Positions 55,401 through 63,797 are shown, counted from the first letter of the stretch. The stretch is 64,000 nt of DNA from Burkholderiaceae bacterium (GCA_019635275.1 JAHBZV010000007.1:1-64000); one strand, 5' to 3'. Notes: generated by a model from the sequence alone, not told the origin. Program-made: numbers and translations.

Positions 55401-56263
55401 CGCCCAACGACGGCGACCGGCTTCCCGGGGACATCGCACCCTTGTTCACCCGGCTGTGTGATGTGCGGGTCCACCGGTTCCGTCACGGCCGAGTCCTGCT
55501 GGCCTCCCAGTTGGTTGCGCTGTTTCGCGTGGATCGCCCGTGGACCGATCAGTACCTGCTGCCACGGCTCGACTGGACGTCGGACCCGATAGAAGCCAAG
55601 GCCGCGTGGGAGGGCTTTCTCTGGTCCCCGCGCTTGTACGGGCCTCTGCTGCTTGCGTTCAAACCCCAGTTCCTCGAAACCGCGCGCCACTATGGCGAGT
55701 TGGGTGAACACGCTCAGCAGTTCGCAGCCTTCCTAACGTATGCGGCGCTGGGGCCGGTCGATGGCTACACGGCGGAGGATTGGCGCGCGGCGATTGGAGC
55801 ACTGCCGAAGGAGGGGCTGGAGGAATCAGCGGAAGCACTCGCGCAGGCGCTCGAAGGGGCAGGCGATCAGCGTGAGGAGTACTGGAAGAACCGCATACAG
55901 CCGTTCTGGCAGGACGTCTGGCCGAAGTTGCTGGACCTAAGCACTGCCGGCATAGCCGAATCTCTCGCCCGGACGTGCATTGCCGCGGGCGCCGAGTTCC
56001 CTGCGGCTCTGACCACGGTTCTGGACTGGTTGCGCCCCATCGAGCATCTGCACTCCGTCATCCATCGCCTGCACGAGTCGGGGCTATGTAGCCGCTTCCC
56101 TGTCGACGCCTTGCGACTGATGGCGGCGATCGTCGACGAACAGCCTTGGGGTGCGCCCGAACTGGGGCAATGCCTGGAACTCATCTTGAAGGCGGACGCT
56201 AGCCTTGCCCAAGACCCGGGCTGCCAACGCCTCCGCGAGTACGCCAGAAGGCGGGGAGGATGA
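52433..56263 (+). CDS. SIR2-domain anti-phage protein, Dsr1-like
   Basis: A 1276-residue protein. The N-terminal SIR2/NADase domain (about 20-290) has GAGAS (28-32), N128 in VTTNFDRVF, H166 in YLHGLL and GYSITDPVL (215-223), so the NAD-hydrolysis residues of Dsr-type sirtuins appear intact. The remaining about 980 residues are helical and Trp/Arg-rich with no motif I recognise; length fits the phage-sensing part of Dsr1. The GTG start is one base into the hsdS stop (TAGTG), so it is coupled to the R-M operon. By family it depletes NAD when phage components are sensed. Confidence 0.82.
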   Translation: MQFITNGPDIPDALLQAHEEGRVVFFCGAGASYRAGLPGFEGLVQEIYRYNRTVPSEIELEALARKQFDATLDLLERRPPGQRRAVRRALAQALKPKLRRKGATDTHAALLRLARNREGALRLVTTNFDRVFHAAAKRSGQVFQEHAAPMLPIPKNSRWKGLVYLHGLLPEKADDTALDRLVVTSGDFGLAYLTERWAARFVSELFRNYVVCFVGYSITDPVLRYMMDALAADRRLGEVTPQAWALGDCEPGQEARKTIEWEAKGVTPILYHVTAGTHDHSALHETLHAWAETYRDGVTGKERIVVAHALARPSASTRQDDFVGRMLWALSDPSGLPASRFAEFNPVPSLDWLLDAFAVDRYGHTDLARFGVPPRDKFDAKLRFSLIHRPAPYPLAPPMRLVAWGVSHAQWDHVMVQLARWLVRHLNDPRLVLWIAERGGQLHEQWIWQIEHELDRLTRLERDGKTTELDDIRAHAANAIPGPLMRTVWRLLFSGCVKSPWRESDLYRWKSRLKREGLTATLRLELRELLSPKVSLRKPFRWSEESVSVDEPTSLRQLVDWELALAADHVHSALRDLADAQWQAALPSLLEDFQQLLRDALDLLRELGEADERSDRSLWDIPSISPHWQNRGFRDWVSLIELLRDAWLAVRSTDGVRAARIAAAWFELPYPTFKRLALFAASQEGCIAPERWVDWLVADDAWWLWAVDTRREVLRLLVLQGGQLTPASQERLESAILAGPPREMYRDGLEPDRWQDLVAKSVWLHLAKLGVSGRALGATSAARLAELSQKHPQWQLAANERDEFSHWMSGTGDPGFDESREVDIAPRKRRDLVHWLVKPQPERRPFDESTWRDVCRTRFFHSLYALCDLARESVWPAGRWREALQVWSEDGMVSRSWRYAAPLVQTMPEPVIQEIAQGVTWWLEAASKSIERHEAILLDLCRRVLDLPLDEDSGIRRGDGEPLRQPVSEAINHPIGHVTQALINLWFNRAPNDGDRLPGDIAPLFTRLCDVRVHRFRHGRVLLASQLVALFRVDRPWTDQYLLPRLDWTSDPIEAKAAWEGFLWSPRLYGPLLLAFKPQFLETARHYGELGEHAQQFAAFLTYAALGPVDGYTAEDWRAAIGALPKEGLEESAEALAQALEGAGDQREEYWKNRIQPFWQDVWPKLLDLSTAGIAESLARTCIAAGAEFPAALTTVLDWLRPIEHLHSVIHRLHESGLCSRFPVDALRLMAAIVDEQPWGAPELGQCLELILKADASLAQDPGCQRLREYARRRGG

Positions 56264-56433
56264 GCGAACGGCGTAGGCGCCGCGGCCGTATGAAAGCCGT
56301 CTTAGATGGGCCTGGTTCATCGAGCAGATCGCCAGGACTCGGGGAGGATGAGGAGGTGCATGCCGGCATCGTGCCGGATCGGAGGGCGCGGGCGGTATCG
56401 GTCGGACGGCCTATGTCGACTCGCACGAACTAG
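56260..56433 (+). CDS. 57-residue basic ORF coupled to the SIR2 gene
   Basis: The ATG overlaps the SIR2 stop (ATGA) and is preceded by GGGGAGGA, a strong ribosome site. The product is short, very basic at the start (MSERRRRRGRMK) and otherwise Ser/Gly/Glu-rich with no family. It could be a real small partner or a chance reading; the spacing argues for translation. No gene follows until tRNA-Phe; 56434-56566 holds nothing I can identify. Confidence 0.4.
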   Translation: MSERRRRRGRMKAVLDGPGSSSRSPGLGEDEEVHAGIVPDRRARAVSVGRPMSTRTN

Positions 56434-56566
56434 CGTCTAGTTCCCGGTGCGCTTTCGGGGGCCGGAACCTTCGCGTTGATCCACCACGGCTACATGGCGG
56501 CTACATGAGCGAAGCAGGACCTCGTGGACGTTAGTAGCTGCTTCGCTGGAAGCGCAGGCTAGAGGA

Positions 56567-56642
<76 letters not shown>

Positions 56643-56724
56643 GCCGGGGCGCAGGCCAGAACGCCGCGCCCGAAAGCCGGCAATCATAGCAGAACCGGCC
56701 CGATGGTCGGGTGCCCCGCCGCCC

Positions 56725-56730
56725 TATAAT
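56725..56730 (+). promoter_or_regulatory. -10 box of the UbiH-family gene
   Basis: Perfect TATAAT, 7 nt before the ATG at 56738 and 28 nt before the alternative ATG at 56759. No ribosome site precedes either start, which supports a leaderless mRNA. Confidence 0.5.
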
Positions 56731-56737
56731 CGGGCGC

Positions 56738-58024
56738 ATGCATTCCCGCCCTGCCGTCATGCAGGCCGACGTCGCGGTCGTCGGCCGCGGGGGCGTCGGC
56801 CTGGCCACCGCGCTGGCGCTGTCGCGCGCCGGGCTCTCGACGGCGCTGGTCGGCGCGCCGCTCGCGGCCGACGCAGCCGATCCCTGGGACCTGCGGGTCT
56901 TCGCGCTGTCGCCGGCCACGCGCGCGCTGCTCGAATCGATCGGCGTCTGGCACGCGCTCGACGCTGCGCGCGTCGCGCCGGTTTACGACATGCGGGTCTT
57001 TCCGGCCTTCGGCTCCGATCGCGATCCGCTGCACTTCAGCGCCTACGAGGCGCGCGTCGATGCGCTCGCCTGGATCGTCGAGCAGCGCAACTTGTTGCGC
57101 GCGCTCGAGCAGGCAGTGCGCTTCGCCGGCCTGCCGGTCGTCGACGAGCGTTTCGACGGCATCCACGCCGATTCCGCGCCCGGGCAATCGGCCGCGGCCA
57201 CGACGCCGTCGGGCGCGGGAGCGCTGCCGCCGCCGTCGCTCGCGCTGCGACTCGAAGGCGGCCGGCGGCTCGACGTGCGCCTGCTCGTCGGCGCCGACGG
57301 CGCCGGATCCCGGGTGCGCGATGCGGTCGGTCTCGGGTGGACCGTCTCCGACTACCCGCAGCGCGCGCTGGTCGCGCACTTCGATACCGAGCGGCCGCAT
57401 CGCGACATCGCCTGGCAGTGGTTCGACACCGACGGCATCCTGGCGCTGCTGCCGTTGCCCGCCGGCGAAGGCCCGGGGGCCGCGGCCGGGCGAGTCAGCA
57501 TGGTCTGGTCTGCGCCGCACGAACTGGCCGACGCGCTTCAGGCGATGTCGCCCGATGCGCTCGCGGCACGGGTCCGCGAGGCCGCCGGCTCCGCGCTCGG
57601 CGCGATGACGGCGATCTCGCGCGTCGAGGCGTTTCCGCTGCGTTTGGGCCGCGTCTCGTCGATGATCGCGTCGCGCGTCGCGCTGGTCGGCGACGCCGCG
57701 CACCTCGTCCATCCGCTGGCCGGCCAGGGGATGAACCTGGGCTTCGGCGACGTGGCGGCACTGGCGCAGGTGCTGCGCGAGCGCGACCCTGGCCGCGACC
57801 CGGGCGACCGGCTGGTGCTGCGCCGCTATGCGCGTGCGCGCGCCGAACCGGTCGCGGCGATGCGCACCACCACCGACGGCCTGCAGCGCCTGTTCGACCC
57901 GACGCGCCGGCCGGTTCCGCAGGCGCTGGCCCCGCTGGTCGAATCGATGGTCGCGCTCGGCTGGCGGGCGGTGGAAGGTTCGGCCTGGCTCAAGCGACAA
58001 TTGGTGTCGCAGGCGGTCCGCTGA
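56738..58024 (+). CDS. UbiH/UbiF/COQ6-family FAD monooxygenase
   Basis: A 428-residue flavoprotein hydroxylase: FAD motif VAVVGRGGVGLATALALSRAG, GADGAGSRVRDAVG, and the second FAD motif VALVGDAAHLVHPLAGQGMNLGFGDV near residues 310-335. It should hydroxylate an aromatic ring intermediate in ubiquinone synthesis, but which carbon cannot be told. The start is 56738 (leaderless with TATAAT) or 56759. It is followed by dsbC 65 bp downstream, as in other Burkholderiales. Confidence 0.9.
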   Translation: MHSRPAVMQADVAVVGRGGVGLATALALSRAGLSTALVGAPLAADAADPWDLRVFALSPATRALLESIGVWHALDAARVAPVYDMRVFPAFGSDRDPLHFSAYEARVDALAWIVEQRNLLRALEQAVRFAGLPVVDERFDGIHADSAPGQSAAATTPSGAGALPPPSLALRLEGGRRLDVRLLVGADGAGSRVRDAVGLGWTVSDYPQRALVAHFDTERPHRDIAWQWFDTDGILALLPLPAGEGPGAAAGRVSMVWSAPHELADALQAMSPDALAARVREAAGSALGAMTAISRVEAFPLRLGRVSSMIASRVALVGDAAHLVHPLAGQGMNLGFGDVAALAQVLRERDPGRDPGDRLVLRRYARARAEPVAAMRTTTDGLQRLFDPTRRPVPQALAPLVESMVALGWRAVEGSAWLKRQLVSQAVR

Positions 58025-58089
58025 GGCGGGCGGCGCCGCTCCATGACAACCCGCGCGACCGCGGTCGCGCAGCCGAGGATGCAGGACCC

Positions 58090-58875
58090 ATGATCGATTC
58101 GAAGCGTTTCACCCGCGTCGCCGCCTTCGCCGTGGCGGTGCTGGCCGCCGCCACGCTCTGGTTCGCCGCCGCGCCGGCGCCGACGCGGGCACAGGGCGTA
58201 TCAGGCAGCGATCCGGCGATCGCGCGAGTTAAGGCCGCGCTGGCGCCTATCGTGAAGGGCAGTCGTTACCAGGTCGAGGAGGTTCGCCCCACGCCGATAC
58301 CCGGTATGTACGAGGCACGCCTTGGAAACGACATGCTCTTGTACGTCGACGCGCAGGGCCGCTACATGTTCTTCCAGGGCGACTTGGTCGAGATCAAGTC
58401 GCAGCGCAACCTCACGCAGGAGCGCGTCGAGGAACTGCTCACGATCGACTTCAAGACACTGCCGCTCGATTTGGCCATCAAGCAGGTCAGCGGCAACGGC
58501 AAGCGGGTCGTGGCCGTGTTCGAGGACCCGAACTGCGGGTACTGCAAGCGGCTGCGCGCCGACCTGGTCAAGCTGGACGACGTGACGATCTACACGTTCC
58601 CGATGGCGTTCCTCGCCGCGGATTCCGAGTCGAAGGCGCGCAAGGCGCTGTGCGCCGCCGACAAGGCGCGTGCGTGGAACGACCTGCTGCTGAACAACCA
58701 CGTGCCCGGCAACGCCGGCACCTGCGACACGCCGCTGGCGCAGGTGCGCGACCTCGCGCACAAGCTCGGCATCACGGGCACGCCGGTGCTGTTCTTCGCG
58801 AACGGCAAGCGGCTGCAGGGCTATGCGCCGCCGGAGCGCTTCAACCGGATGCTGGCCGAGAACTCGAAGGGCTGA
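58090..58875 (+). CDS. dsbC: DsbC-family thiol:disulfide interchange protein
   Basis: A 261-residue periplasmic isomerase. Signal peptide about 1-35 (ending PTRAQG), an N-terminal dimerisation domain (GSRYQVEEVRPTPIPGMYEARLGNDMLLYVDAQGRYMFFQGDLVEI) and a thioredoxin fold with CGYC active site (VFEDPNCGYCKRL) and cis-Pro loop GITGTPVLFFANG. A second Cys pair (LCAADKAR...TCDTPLA) matches the structural disulfide of DsbC. The 3' end overlaps the convergent mltA by 35 bp. Confidence 0.94.
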   Translation: MIDSKRFTRVAAFAVAVLAAATLWFAAAPAPTRAQGVSGSDPAIARVKAALAPIVKGSRYQVEEVRPTPIPGMYEARLGNDMLLYVDAQGRYMFFQGDLVEIKSQRNLTQERVEELLTIDFKTLPLDLAIKQVSGNGKRVVAVFEDPNCGYCKRLRADLVKLDDVTIYTFPMAFLAADSESKARKALCAADKARAWNDLLLNNHVPGNAGTCDTPLAQVRDLAHKLGITGTPVLFFANGKRLQGYAPPERFNRMLAENSKG

Positions 58876-59971
58876 CGGCAGGGCCGGCCGGCAGCGGTCT
58901 CGGCAACCCCTTCGGCCACAGCAGCCACATCCGCATCGGCTGCTTGGCGAGGCCGGCCAGGCGGCCGGCCTCGTCGCCCGATCCCCAGAACAGGTCGGCC
59001 CGCGCAGCGCCGGTGATCGCGGCACCGCGGTCCTGGCTCACCACCACCTGCCGCAACGGCGTGCCGTCGTCGGGACGGGTCGAGTCGATGAACAGCAGCG
59101 CGCCCGGGGGCACGTGCGCCGGGTCGGTGGCCACCGAGCGCATCGGCGTCAGCGCGACGCCGAGCGCGCCGGGCGGGCCGTCGTCGCCGCCGGGCAACTC
59201 GCGGAAGAACACGTAGCGGGGGTTCCGCTGCATCACGGCGGCCGCCTCTCCGGGGTGCGCGCGCAGCCAGGTCTTGATCGCGTCGGCGTCGACGGCGCCG
59301 GCCGGCAGCGCGCCGCGGGCGACGAGCTCGCGGCCGATCGGGAAGTAGGGTTGGCCGTTGTGGTCGGCGAAGCCCACGTGCATCGTGCTGCCGTCGCGCA
59401 GCCGCACGCGCCCCGATCCCTGCACGTGCAGGAAGAACGCCTCGACCGGGTCGTCGAGCCAGACCAGTTCCCGGCCTTCGAGCAGGCGCCCGGCCTCGAT
59501 CTGCGCCCGCGTCGGATAGGGCGCCAGCGTGCGTTGCGCCGGCGCGGCGCCGCCCGCTGCCGCGTCGCCAGGGCGCGCGCGCATCCGGGCGCCGTCGGCG
59601 CCGCGCACGAGGTCGGGCGGCGGCCGGTACAACGGTGCCTGGCCCGGGTGTTCGCGCACGCGGCTGCCGCTGACCACCGGCTCGTAGTAGCCGGTGAGCA
59701 GCCCCGCGGCGCCGTCGCCGCGCTCGAGCGGCCAGGCGGTGAAGTTGGCGCCGAGCCAGCCCTTCAGCGCATCGGCCGGCGGCAGGCCGGCGCACAGCGC
59801 GGGCCACGGCGCGGGCGGCCGCGGCAGCGCGCACTGCCGCGCCAGCGCCCGGTGCAACCCGGCAAGCGTGTCGTCGCTCCAGCCCGGCAGCCCGTCGAGC
59901 GCCCGAGGCGCCGGTTGCGCGGTCGCGCAGCCGGCGAGGCACAGGGCGGCGAGCGCCAGCGCCGCGCGCAC
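58841..59971 (-). CDS. mltA: Membrane-bound lytic murein transglycosylase A
   Basis: A 376-residue outer-membrane lipoprotein that cleaves peptidoglycan glycan strands. The GTG at 59971 gives a short signal ending in lipobox LAGC. The MltA domain is recognised by GLLTGYYEPVVSGSR, FFLHVQGSGRVRLRDGSTMHVGFADHNGQPY and PRYVFFRE. The C-terminal 3D domain shows FIDSTRPDDG, VVSQDRGAAITGAARADLFWGSGDEAGRLAG with the catalytic-type Asp. The frame is open well upstream but non-coding in character. Confidence 0.92.
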   Translation of the reverse strand: MRAALALAALCLAGCATAQPAPRALDGLPGWSDDTLAGLHRALARQCALPRPPAPWPALCAGLPPADALKGWLGANFTAWPLERGDGAAGLLTGYYEPVVSGSRVREHPGQAPLYRPPPDLVRGADGARMRARPGDAAAGGAAPAQRTLAPYPTRAQIEAGRLLEGRELVWLDDPVEAFFLHVQGSGRVRLRDGSTMHVGFADHNGQPYFPIGRELVARGALPAGAVDADAIKTWLRAHPGEAAAVMQRNPRYVFFRELPGGDDGPPGALGVALTPMRSVATDPAHVPPGALLFIDSTRPDDGTPLRQVVVSQDRGAAITGAARADLFWGSGDEAGRLAGLAKQPMRMWLLWPKGLPRPLPAGPAVSPSSSRPASG

Positions 59972-60016
59972 CGGTATTCGCGCGGGGCGCTTCGGCGCAG
60001 GGCTAGAATCCTCCCC

Positions 60017-60109
60017 ATGGACGACGCGTGGATCCTGTTCGCCGAAGCCGGCGGCGTGCTGGCGCTGATGCTGTTCTTCGTCTGGTGGACGATGCGCGGC
60101 AAGAAGTGA
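60017..60109 (+). CDS. 30-residue single-span membrane peptide
   Basis: MDDAWILFAEAGGVLALMLF begins the peptide, followed by FVWWTMRGKK: an acidic N-end, one membrane helix and a basic tail. A TAGAAT box at 60004-60009 lies 7 nt before the ATG, so it would be leaderless. It is divergent from mltA and ends 35 bp before the convergent apaG stop. Too short for most annotation pipelines; the promoter and ideal topology support it. Confidence 0.5.
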   Translation: MDDAWILFAEAGGVLALMLFFVWWTMRGKK

Positions 60110-60144
60110 CGCGCGTCGCGGCCGGCTGCGGCTCATCGCACTGG

Positions 60145-60525
60145 CTAGTGCAGCGTGCGCGGCATGCAGAGCGCGAACTCCTCGATCGGGACCTCGAAGC
60201 GGTGCCCGTCCTCGGCGACGAAGAAGTAGCTGCCGCGCATCGTGCCGGTGGGCGTGGCGATCTGGCTGCCGCTGGTGTACTCGAAGCGGGCGCCGGGTTC
60301 GAGCAGCGGCTGCTGCCCAACCACGCCGAGTCCCTTGACCTCGATCACGCGGTCGGTCTCGTCGCGGATGATCCAGTGCCGGCTGATCAGCTGCGCGGCG
60401 ACGTTGCCGGTGTTGGCGATGCGCACCGTGTACGCGAACGCGTACTGCGCGTCGTCCGGCTTCGACTGCTCGGGCAGGTAGACGGCCTGCACCTCGACGC
60501 GGAACTGGTAGCGCTTGTCGGTCAC
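60145..60525 (-). CDS. apaG: ApaG (Co2+/Mg2+ efflux-associated protein, DUF525)
   Basis: A 126-residue fibronectin-III-like domain protein. Family stretches: [75 protein letters not shown] and [14 protein letters not shown]. Molecular function is not settled. Divergent from rpe; the shared palindromic promoter is described at 60568. Confidence 0.96.
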   Translation of the reverse strand: MTDKRYQFRVEVQAVYLPEQSKPDDAQYAFAYTVRIANTGNVAAQLISRHWIIRDETDRVIEVKGLGVVGQQPLLEPGARFEYTSGSQIATPTGTMRGSYFFVAEDGHRFEVPIEEFALCMPRTLH

Positions 60526-60567
60526 TGGGGATTCGGGTTCGATCAGGCGGGCCGGCCGGGCCGGTCG

Positions 60568-60585
60568 CTACAATCGCGATTGTAG
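60568..60585. promoter_or_regulatory. Perfect 18-bp palindrome carrying divergent -10 boxes for apaG and rpe
   Basis: CTACAATCGCGATTGTAG. Each half supplies TACAAT: plus-strand 60569-60574 for rpe (leader about 52 nt) and minus-strand 60584-60579 for apaG (leader about 47 nt). No -35 elements stand out. The symmetry could serve overlapping divergent polymerases or a dimeric regulator. Confidence 0.55.
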
Positions 60586-60632
60586 ACAAAGCCGCGCCGC
60601 GGCCCCGAACCAACCACAGGCAGTACTCCACC

Positions 60633-61331
60633 ATGACGCGCGCCTTCCGAATCGCCCCGAGCATCCTGTCCGCCGACTTCGCCCGCCTCGGCGAGGAGGT
60701 GAGGGCGGTCGAGGCCGCTGGCGCCGACATGATCCACTTCGACGTGATGGACAACCATTACGTGCCGAACCTGACGATCGGCCCGCTGGTCTGCGAGGCG
60801 CTGCGCCCGCACCTGCAGATCCCGATCGACGTGCACCTGATGCTCAGTCCGGTCGACCGCATCGTGGGCGACTTCGCCAAGGCGGGCGCCAACCTGATCA
60901 CCTTCCACCCGGAAGCATCCGACCACATCGACCGCACGCTGCAACTGATCCGCGACTGCGGCTGTCGCGCCGGGCTGGTGTTCAACCCGGCCACGCCGCT
61001 GTTCTACCTCGATCACGTGATGGACAAGCTCGACATGGTGCTGCTGATGTCCGTGAACCCGGGCTACGGCGGCCAGAAGTTCATTCCGGCGACGCTGCCG
61101 AAGATCCGCGCGGTGCGCAGCCGCATCGACGCGCACGTCGCGGCCGGCGGACAGCCGATCTGGCTCGAGGTCGACGGCGGGGTGAAGGTCGACAACATCG
61201 CCGAGGTGGCGCGCGCCGGCGCCGACACCTTCGTCGCGGGCTCCGCGGTGTTCAGCGCAGCCGATCCCGACGGCGGATATCGTGGGGTGTTCGAGAAGCT
61301 GCGCGGGGCGCTCGCGGCTTCCGGGGTCTGA
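60633..61331 (+). CDS. rpe: Ribulose-phosphate 3-epimerase
   Basis: A 232-residue TIM-barrel metalloenzyme interconverting ribulose-5-P and xylulose-5-P. Motifs: [55 protein letters not shown] and [31 protein letters not shown], with the catalytic aspartates present. The stop is 5 bp before gph, as in cbb-type and core operons. Confidence 0.97.
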   Translation: MTRAFRIAPSILSADFARLGEEVRAVEAAGADMIHFDVMDNHYVPNLTIGPLVCEALRPHLQIPIDVHLMLSPVDRIVGDFAKAGANLITFHPEASDHIDRTLQLIRDCGCRAGLVFNPATPLFYLDHVMDKLDMVLLMSVNPGYGGQKFIPATLPKIRAVRSRIDAHVAAGGQPIWLEVDGGVKVDNIAEVARAGADTFVAGSAVFSAADPDGGYRGVFEKLRGALAASGV

Positions 61332-61336
61332 TCACG

Positions 61337-62020
61337 ATGCGCGGCACCTTCCGCGCGTCGGGCGTCGCGATCGACCTCGACGGCACGCTGCTCGACACCG
61401 TTGCCGACCTCACCGCGGCGGTCAATGCGATGCTGGTCGACTTCGGCAGGCCGCCGCTGCCCGAGGCGACGGTGCGCAGCTACGTCGGCAAGGGGGCGCG
61501 CATTCTCGTGCACCGCGCGTTGTCGGGGTCGCTCGACGGGCGCGTCGACGACGCGACCGCCGAGCGCGGCCTGAAGTCGTTCGAGCATCACTACACGCGC
61601 GAGAACGGCCGCTCGGCGACGATCTTCCCCCACGTGGTCGAGGGGCTCGCCGCGATGCGCGCCAAGGGCCTGCGGCTGGCCTGCGTGACGAACAAGCCGC
61701 AAGCCTTCGCGGACGTGCTGCTCGCGCGCACCGGCCTGGCCGCGCACTTCGAGTTCACGATCGGCGGCGACGTGCTCCCGCGGGGCAAGCCCGACCCGAT
61801 GCAGCTCCACCACGTCTGCGAGCACTTCGGGATGGCCCCGTCGCAGATGGTGGCGATCGGCGACTCGCTGAACGACGCGCAGGCCGCGCGCGCGGCCGGC
61901 ATGCCCGTGATGATCGTTCCCTACGGCTACAACGAAGGACGGCCGGCGAGCTCGATCGACGCCGACGCGATCGTCGACGACCTGCTCGATGCCGCTGGGC
62001 GGATCGAGGCGGCGGGTTGA
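61337..62020 (+). CDS. gph: Phosphoglycolate phosphatase
   Basis: A 227-residue HAD hydrolase that clears 2-phosphoglycolate. Motif I is AIDLDGTLLDTVADL, motif II VTNKPQAF, motif III GKPDPMQLHHVCEHF and motif IV IGDSLNDAQAARAAGMP. The start follows rpe after 5 bp; the two are co-transcribed. The trp promoter overlaps its last codons. Confidence 0.93.
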   Translation: MRGTFRASGVAIDLDGTLLDTVADLTAAVNAMLVDFGRPPLPEATVRSYVGKGARILVHRALSGSLDGRVDDATAERGLKSFEHHYTRENGRSATIFPHVVEGLAAMRAKGLRLACVTNKPQAFADVLLARTGLAAHFEFTIGGDVLPRGKPDPMQLHHVCEHFGMAPSQMVAIGDSLNDAQAARAAGMPVMIVPYGYNEGRPASSIDADAIVDDLLDAAGRIEAAG

Positions 62021-62047
62021 CGGCCGTGCGCGCCTTGGTGTTATAGT
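62017..62047 (+). promoter_or_regulatory. Candidate trp operon promoter
   Basis: TTGACG (62017-62022) and TATAGT (62042-62047) with a 19-bp spacer, 38 bp before the leader peptide. It overlaps the gph stop codon. Confidence 0.5.
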
Positions 62048-62085
62048 CCGCGTCGTCGAGAACCGAGCAACACATCCTTTCCCTC

Positions 62086-62163
62086 ATGCGTCCCGTTCAG
62101 GAAATGCAGTCGGCCCGCAACGCCAACGGTTGGCGGGCCTGGCGCTGGTGGTGCTGGCGCTGA
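62086..62163 (+). CDS. trpL: trp operon leader peptide
   Basis: A 25-residue peptide ending GWRAWRWWCWR before TGA, so five of the last ten codons are Trp. This is a classical attenuation leader: ribosome stalling at the Trp codons senses tryptophan supply. It lies 135 bp upstream of trpE and directly overlaps hairpin 62112-62139. It is too short for routine gene calling. Confidence 0.88.
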   Translation: MRPVQEMQSARNANGWRAWRWWCWR

Positions 62164-62290
62164 TCGCCGCGCACCGGCCGAGCCGATAGCGCCCTCGCGG
62201 CGCACCGCCTCCGGCCACATTTCCCGACACATCCAGTGCGCCCCGAGACGGGCGCCGCAGGCCCGAACCGGGGCCGGACGCAGGTCCCAG
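62112..62290 (+). promoter_or_regulatory. trp attenuator region
   Basis: GGCCCGC (62112-62118) pairs with GCGGGCC (62133-62139), forming a stem that includes the first Trp codons. GC-rich segments downstream (gccctcgcggcgc at about 62190-62202 and further) can form alternative stems before trpE. This is the layout of transcription attenuation; I did not resolve the exact terminator and there is no clear T-run. Confidence 0.6.
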
Positions 62291-62298
62291 AGGGAACC

Positions 62299-63780
62299 AT
62301 GACCGAGATCGAATTCAGGGCGATTGCCGCCCAGGGTTACAACCGCATTCCGCTGTTGCTGGAGTGCTTCGCCGACCTCGACACGCCGCTGTCGCTGTAC
62401 CTGAAGCTCGCGCACAAGCCCTACAGCTTCCTGCTCGAGTCGGTCGTCGGCGGCGAGCGCTTCGGGCGCTATTCGTTCATCGGGCTGCCGGCGAGCACGA
62501 TCATCCGCTCCACCGCCACGGGCGCCGAGGTCGTGAAGAACGGCGAAATCGTCGAGCGCCACGAGGGCAACCCGCTCGATTTCGTCGACGCCTACCAGAA
62601 GCGCTTCAAGGTCGCGGTGCGCCCCGGGCTGCCGCGCTTCTGCGGCGGGCTCGCCGGCTATTTCGCCTACGACGCGGTGCGCCACATCGAGCCGCGCGCG
62701 GCCGGCCGCAACAAGCCCGACCCGGTCGGCGTGCCCGACGTGTTCCTGCTGCTCACCGAAGAGCTGGCGATCGTCGACAACGTGACCGGCAAGATCTACC
62801 TGATGGTCTACGCCGATCCGTCCGAGGGCGAGGCTTACCAGCGCGCGCGCAAGCGCCTGCGCGAGCTCTACGCGCAACTGTCCCGTCCGGTGAGCGTGCC
62901 GTCGTTCAAGCCGAGCTACGAGACCGAGACGCGGCGCGAGTTCGCGAAGGACGACTACCTCGCGGCCGTCGCGCGCGCCAAGGAATACATCATGGCCGGC
63001 GACGTGATGCAGGTGCAGATCGGGCAGATGATCGAGAAGCCGTTCCGCGATTCGCCGGTCACGCTGTACCGGGCGCTGCGCTCGATCAACCCGTCGCCGT
63101 ACATGTACTTCTACAACCTCGGCGACTTCCACATCGTCGGCGCGTCGCCCGAGATCCTGGTGCGCCAGGAGCGCCAGCCCGACGGCGACCGCATCACGAT
63201 CCGCCCGCTCGCCGGCACGCGCCGGCGCGGCGCGACGCCCGCGCAGGACGACGCGCTGGCGAAGGAACTGCTCGCCGACCCGAAGGAGATCGCCGAGCAC
63301 GTGATGCTGATCGACCTCGCGCGCAACGACATCGGCCGCATCGCCGAGATCGGCAGCGTGCGCGTCACCGACCAGCTCGCGATCGAGAAGTACTCGCACG
63401 TGATGCACATCGTCTCGAACGTCGAGGGCAAGCTCAAGCCGGGTATGGGCCCGATCGACGTGCTGCGCGCGACCTTCCCGGCGGGCACGCTGTCGGGCGC
63501 GCCGAAGATCCGCGCGATGGAGATCATCGACGAGCTCGAGCCGACGAAGCGCGGCATCTACGGCGGCGCCTGCGGCTACATCTCGTTCGTCGGCGACCTC
63601 GACCTCGCGATCGCGATCCGCACCGCGGTGGTCAAGGACGGCACGCTCTACGTCGAGGCCGCCGCCGGCGTCGTGGCCGACTCGATCCCCGAGAACGAGT
63701 GGGTCGAGACCGAGAACAAGGCGCGCGCCGTGCTGCGCGCGGCCGAACTGGTGCAGGCCGGCCTGGACGGCCAGATCTGA
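62299..63780 (+). CDS. trpE: Anthranilate synthase component I
   Basis: A 493-residue chorismate-utilising enzyme making anthranilate with ammonia from TrpG. The feedback-binding LLES is present ([19 protein letters not shown]), as are [41 protein letters not shown] and [32 protein letters not shown]. The ATG follows AGGGAAC. Regulated by the upstream leader peptide and probably by Trp inhibition. Confidence 0.97.
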   Translation: MTEIEFRAIAAQGYNRIPLLLECFADLDTPLSLYLKLAHKPYSFLLESVVGGERFGRYSFIGLPASTIIRSTATGAEVVKNGEIVERHEGNPLDFVDAYQKRFKVAVRPGLPRFCGGLAGYFAYDAVRHIEPRAAGRNKPDPVGVPDVFLLLTEELAIVDNVTGKIYLMVYADPSEGEAYQRARKRLRELYAQLSRPVSVPSFKPSYETETRREFAKDDYLAAVARAKEYIMAGDVMQVQIGQMIEKPFRDSPVTLYRALRSINPSPYMYFYNLGDFHIVGASPEILVRQERQPDGDRITIRPLAGTRRRGATPAQDDALAKELLADPKEIAEHVMLIDLARNDIGRIAEIGSVRVTDQLAIEKYSHVMHIVSNVEGKLKPGMGPIDVLRATFPAGTLSGAPKIRAMEIIDELEPTKRGIYGGACGYISFVGDLDLAIAIRTAVVKDGTLYVEAAAGVVADSIPENEWVETENKARAVLRAAELVQAGLDGQI

Positions 63781-63797
63781 CGCGGCGGGGAACGAAC

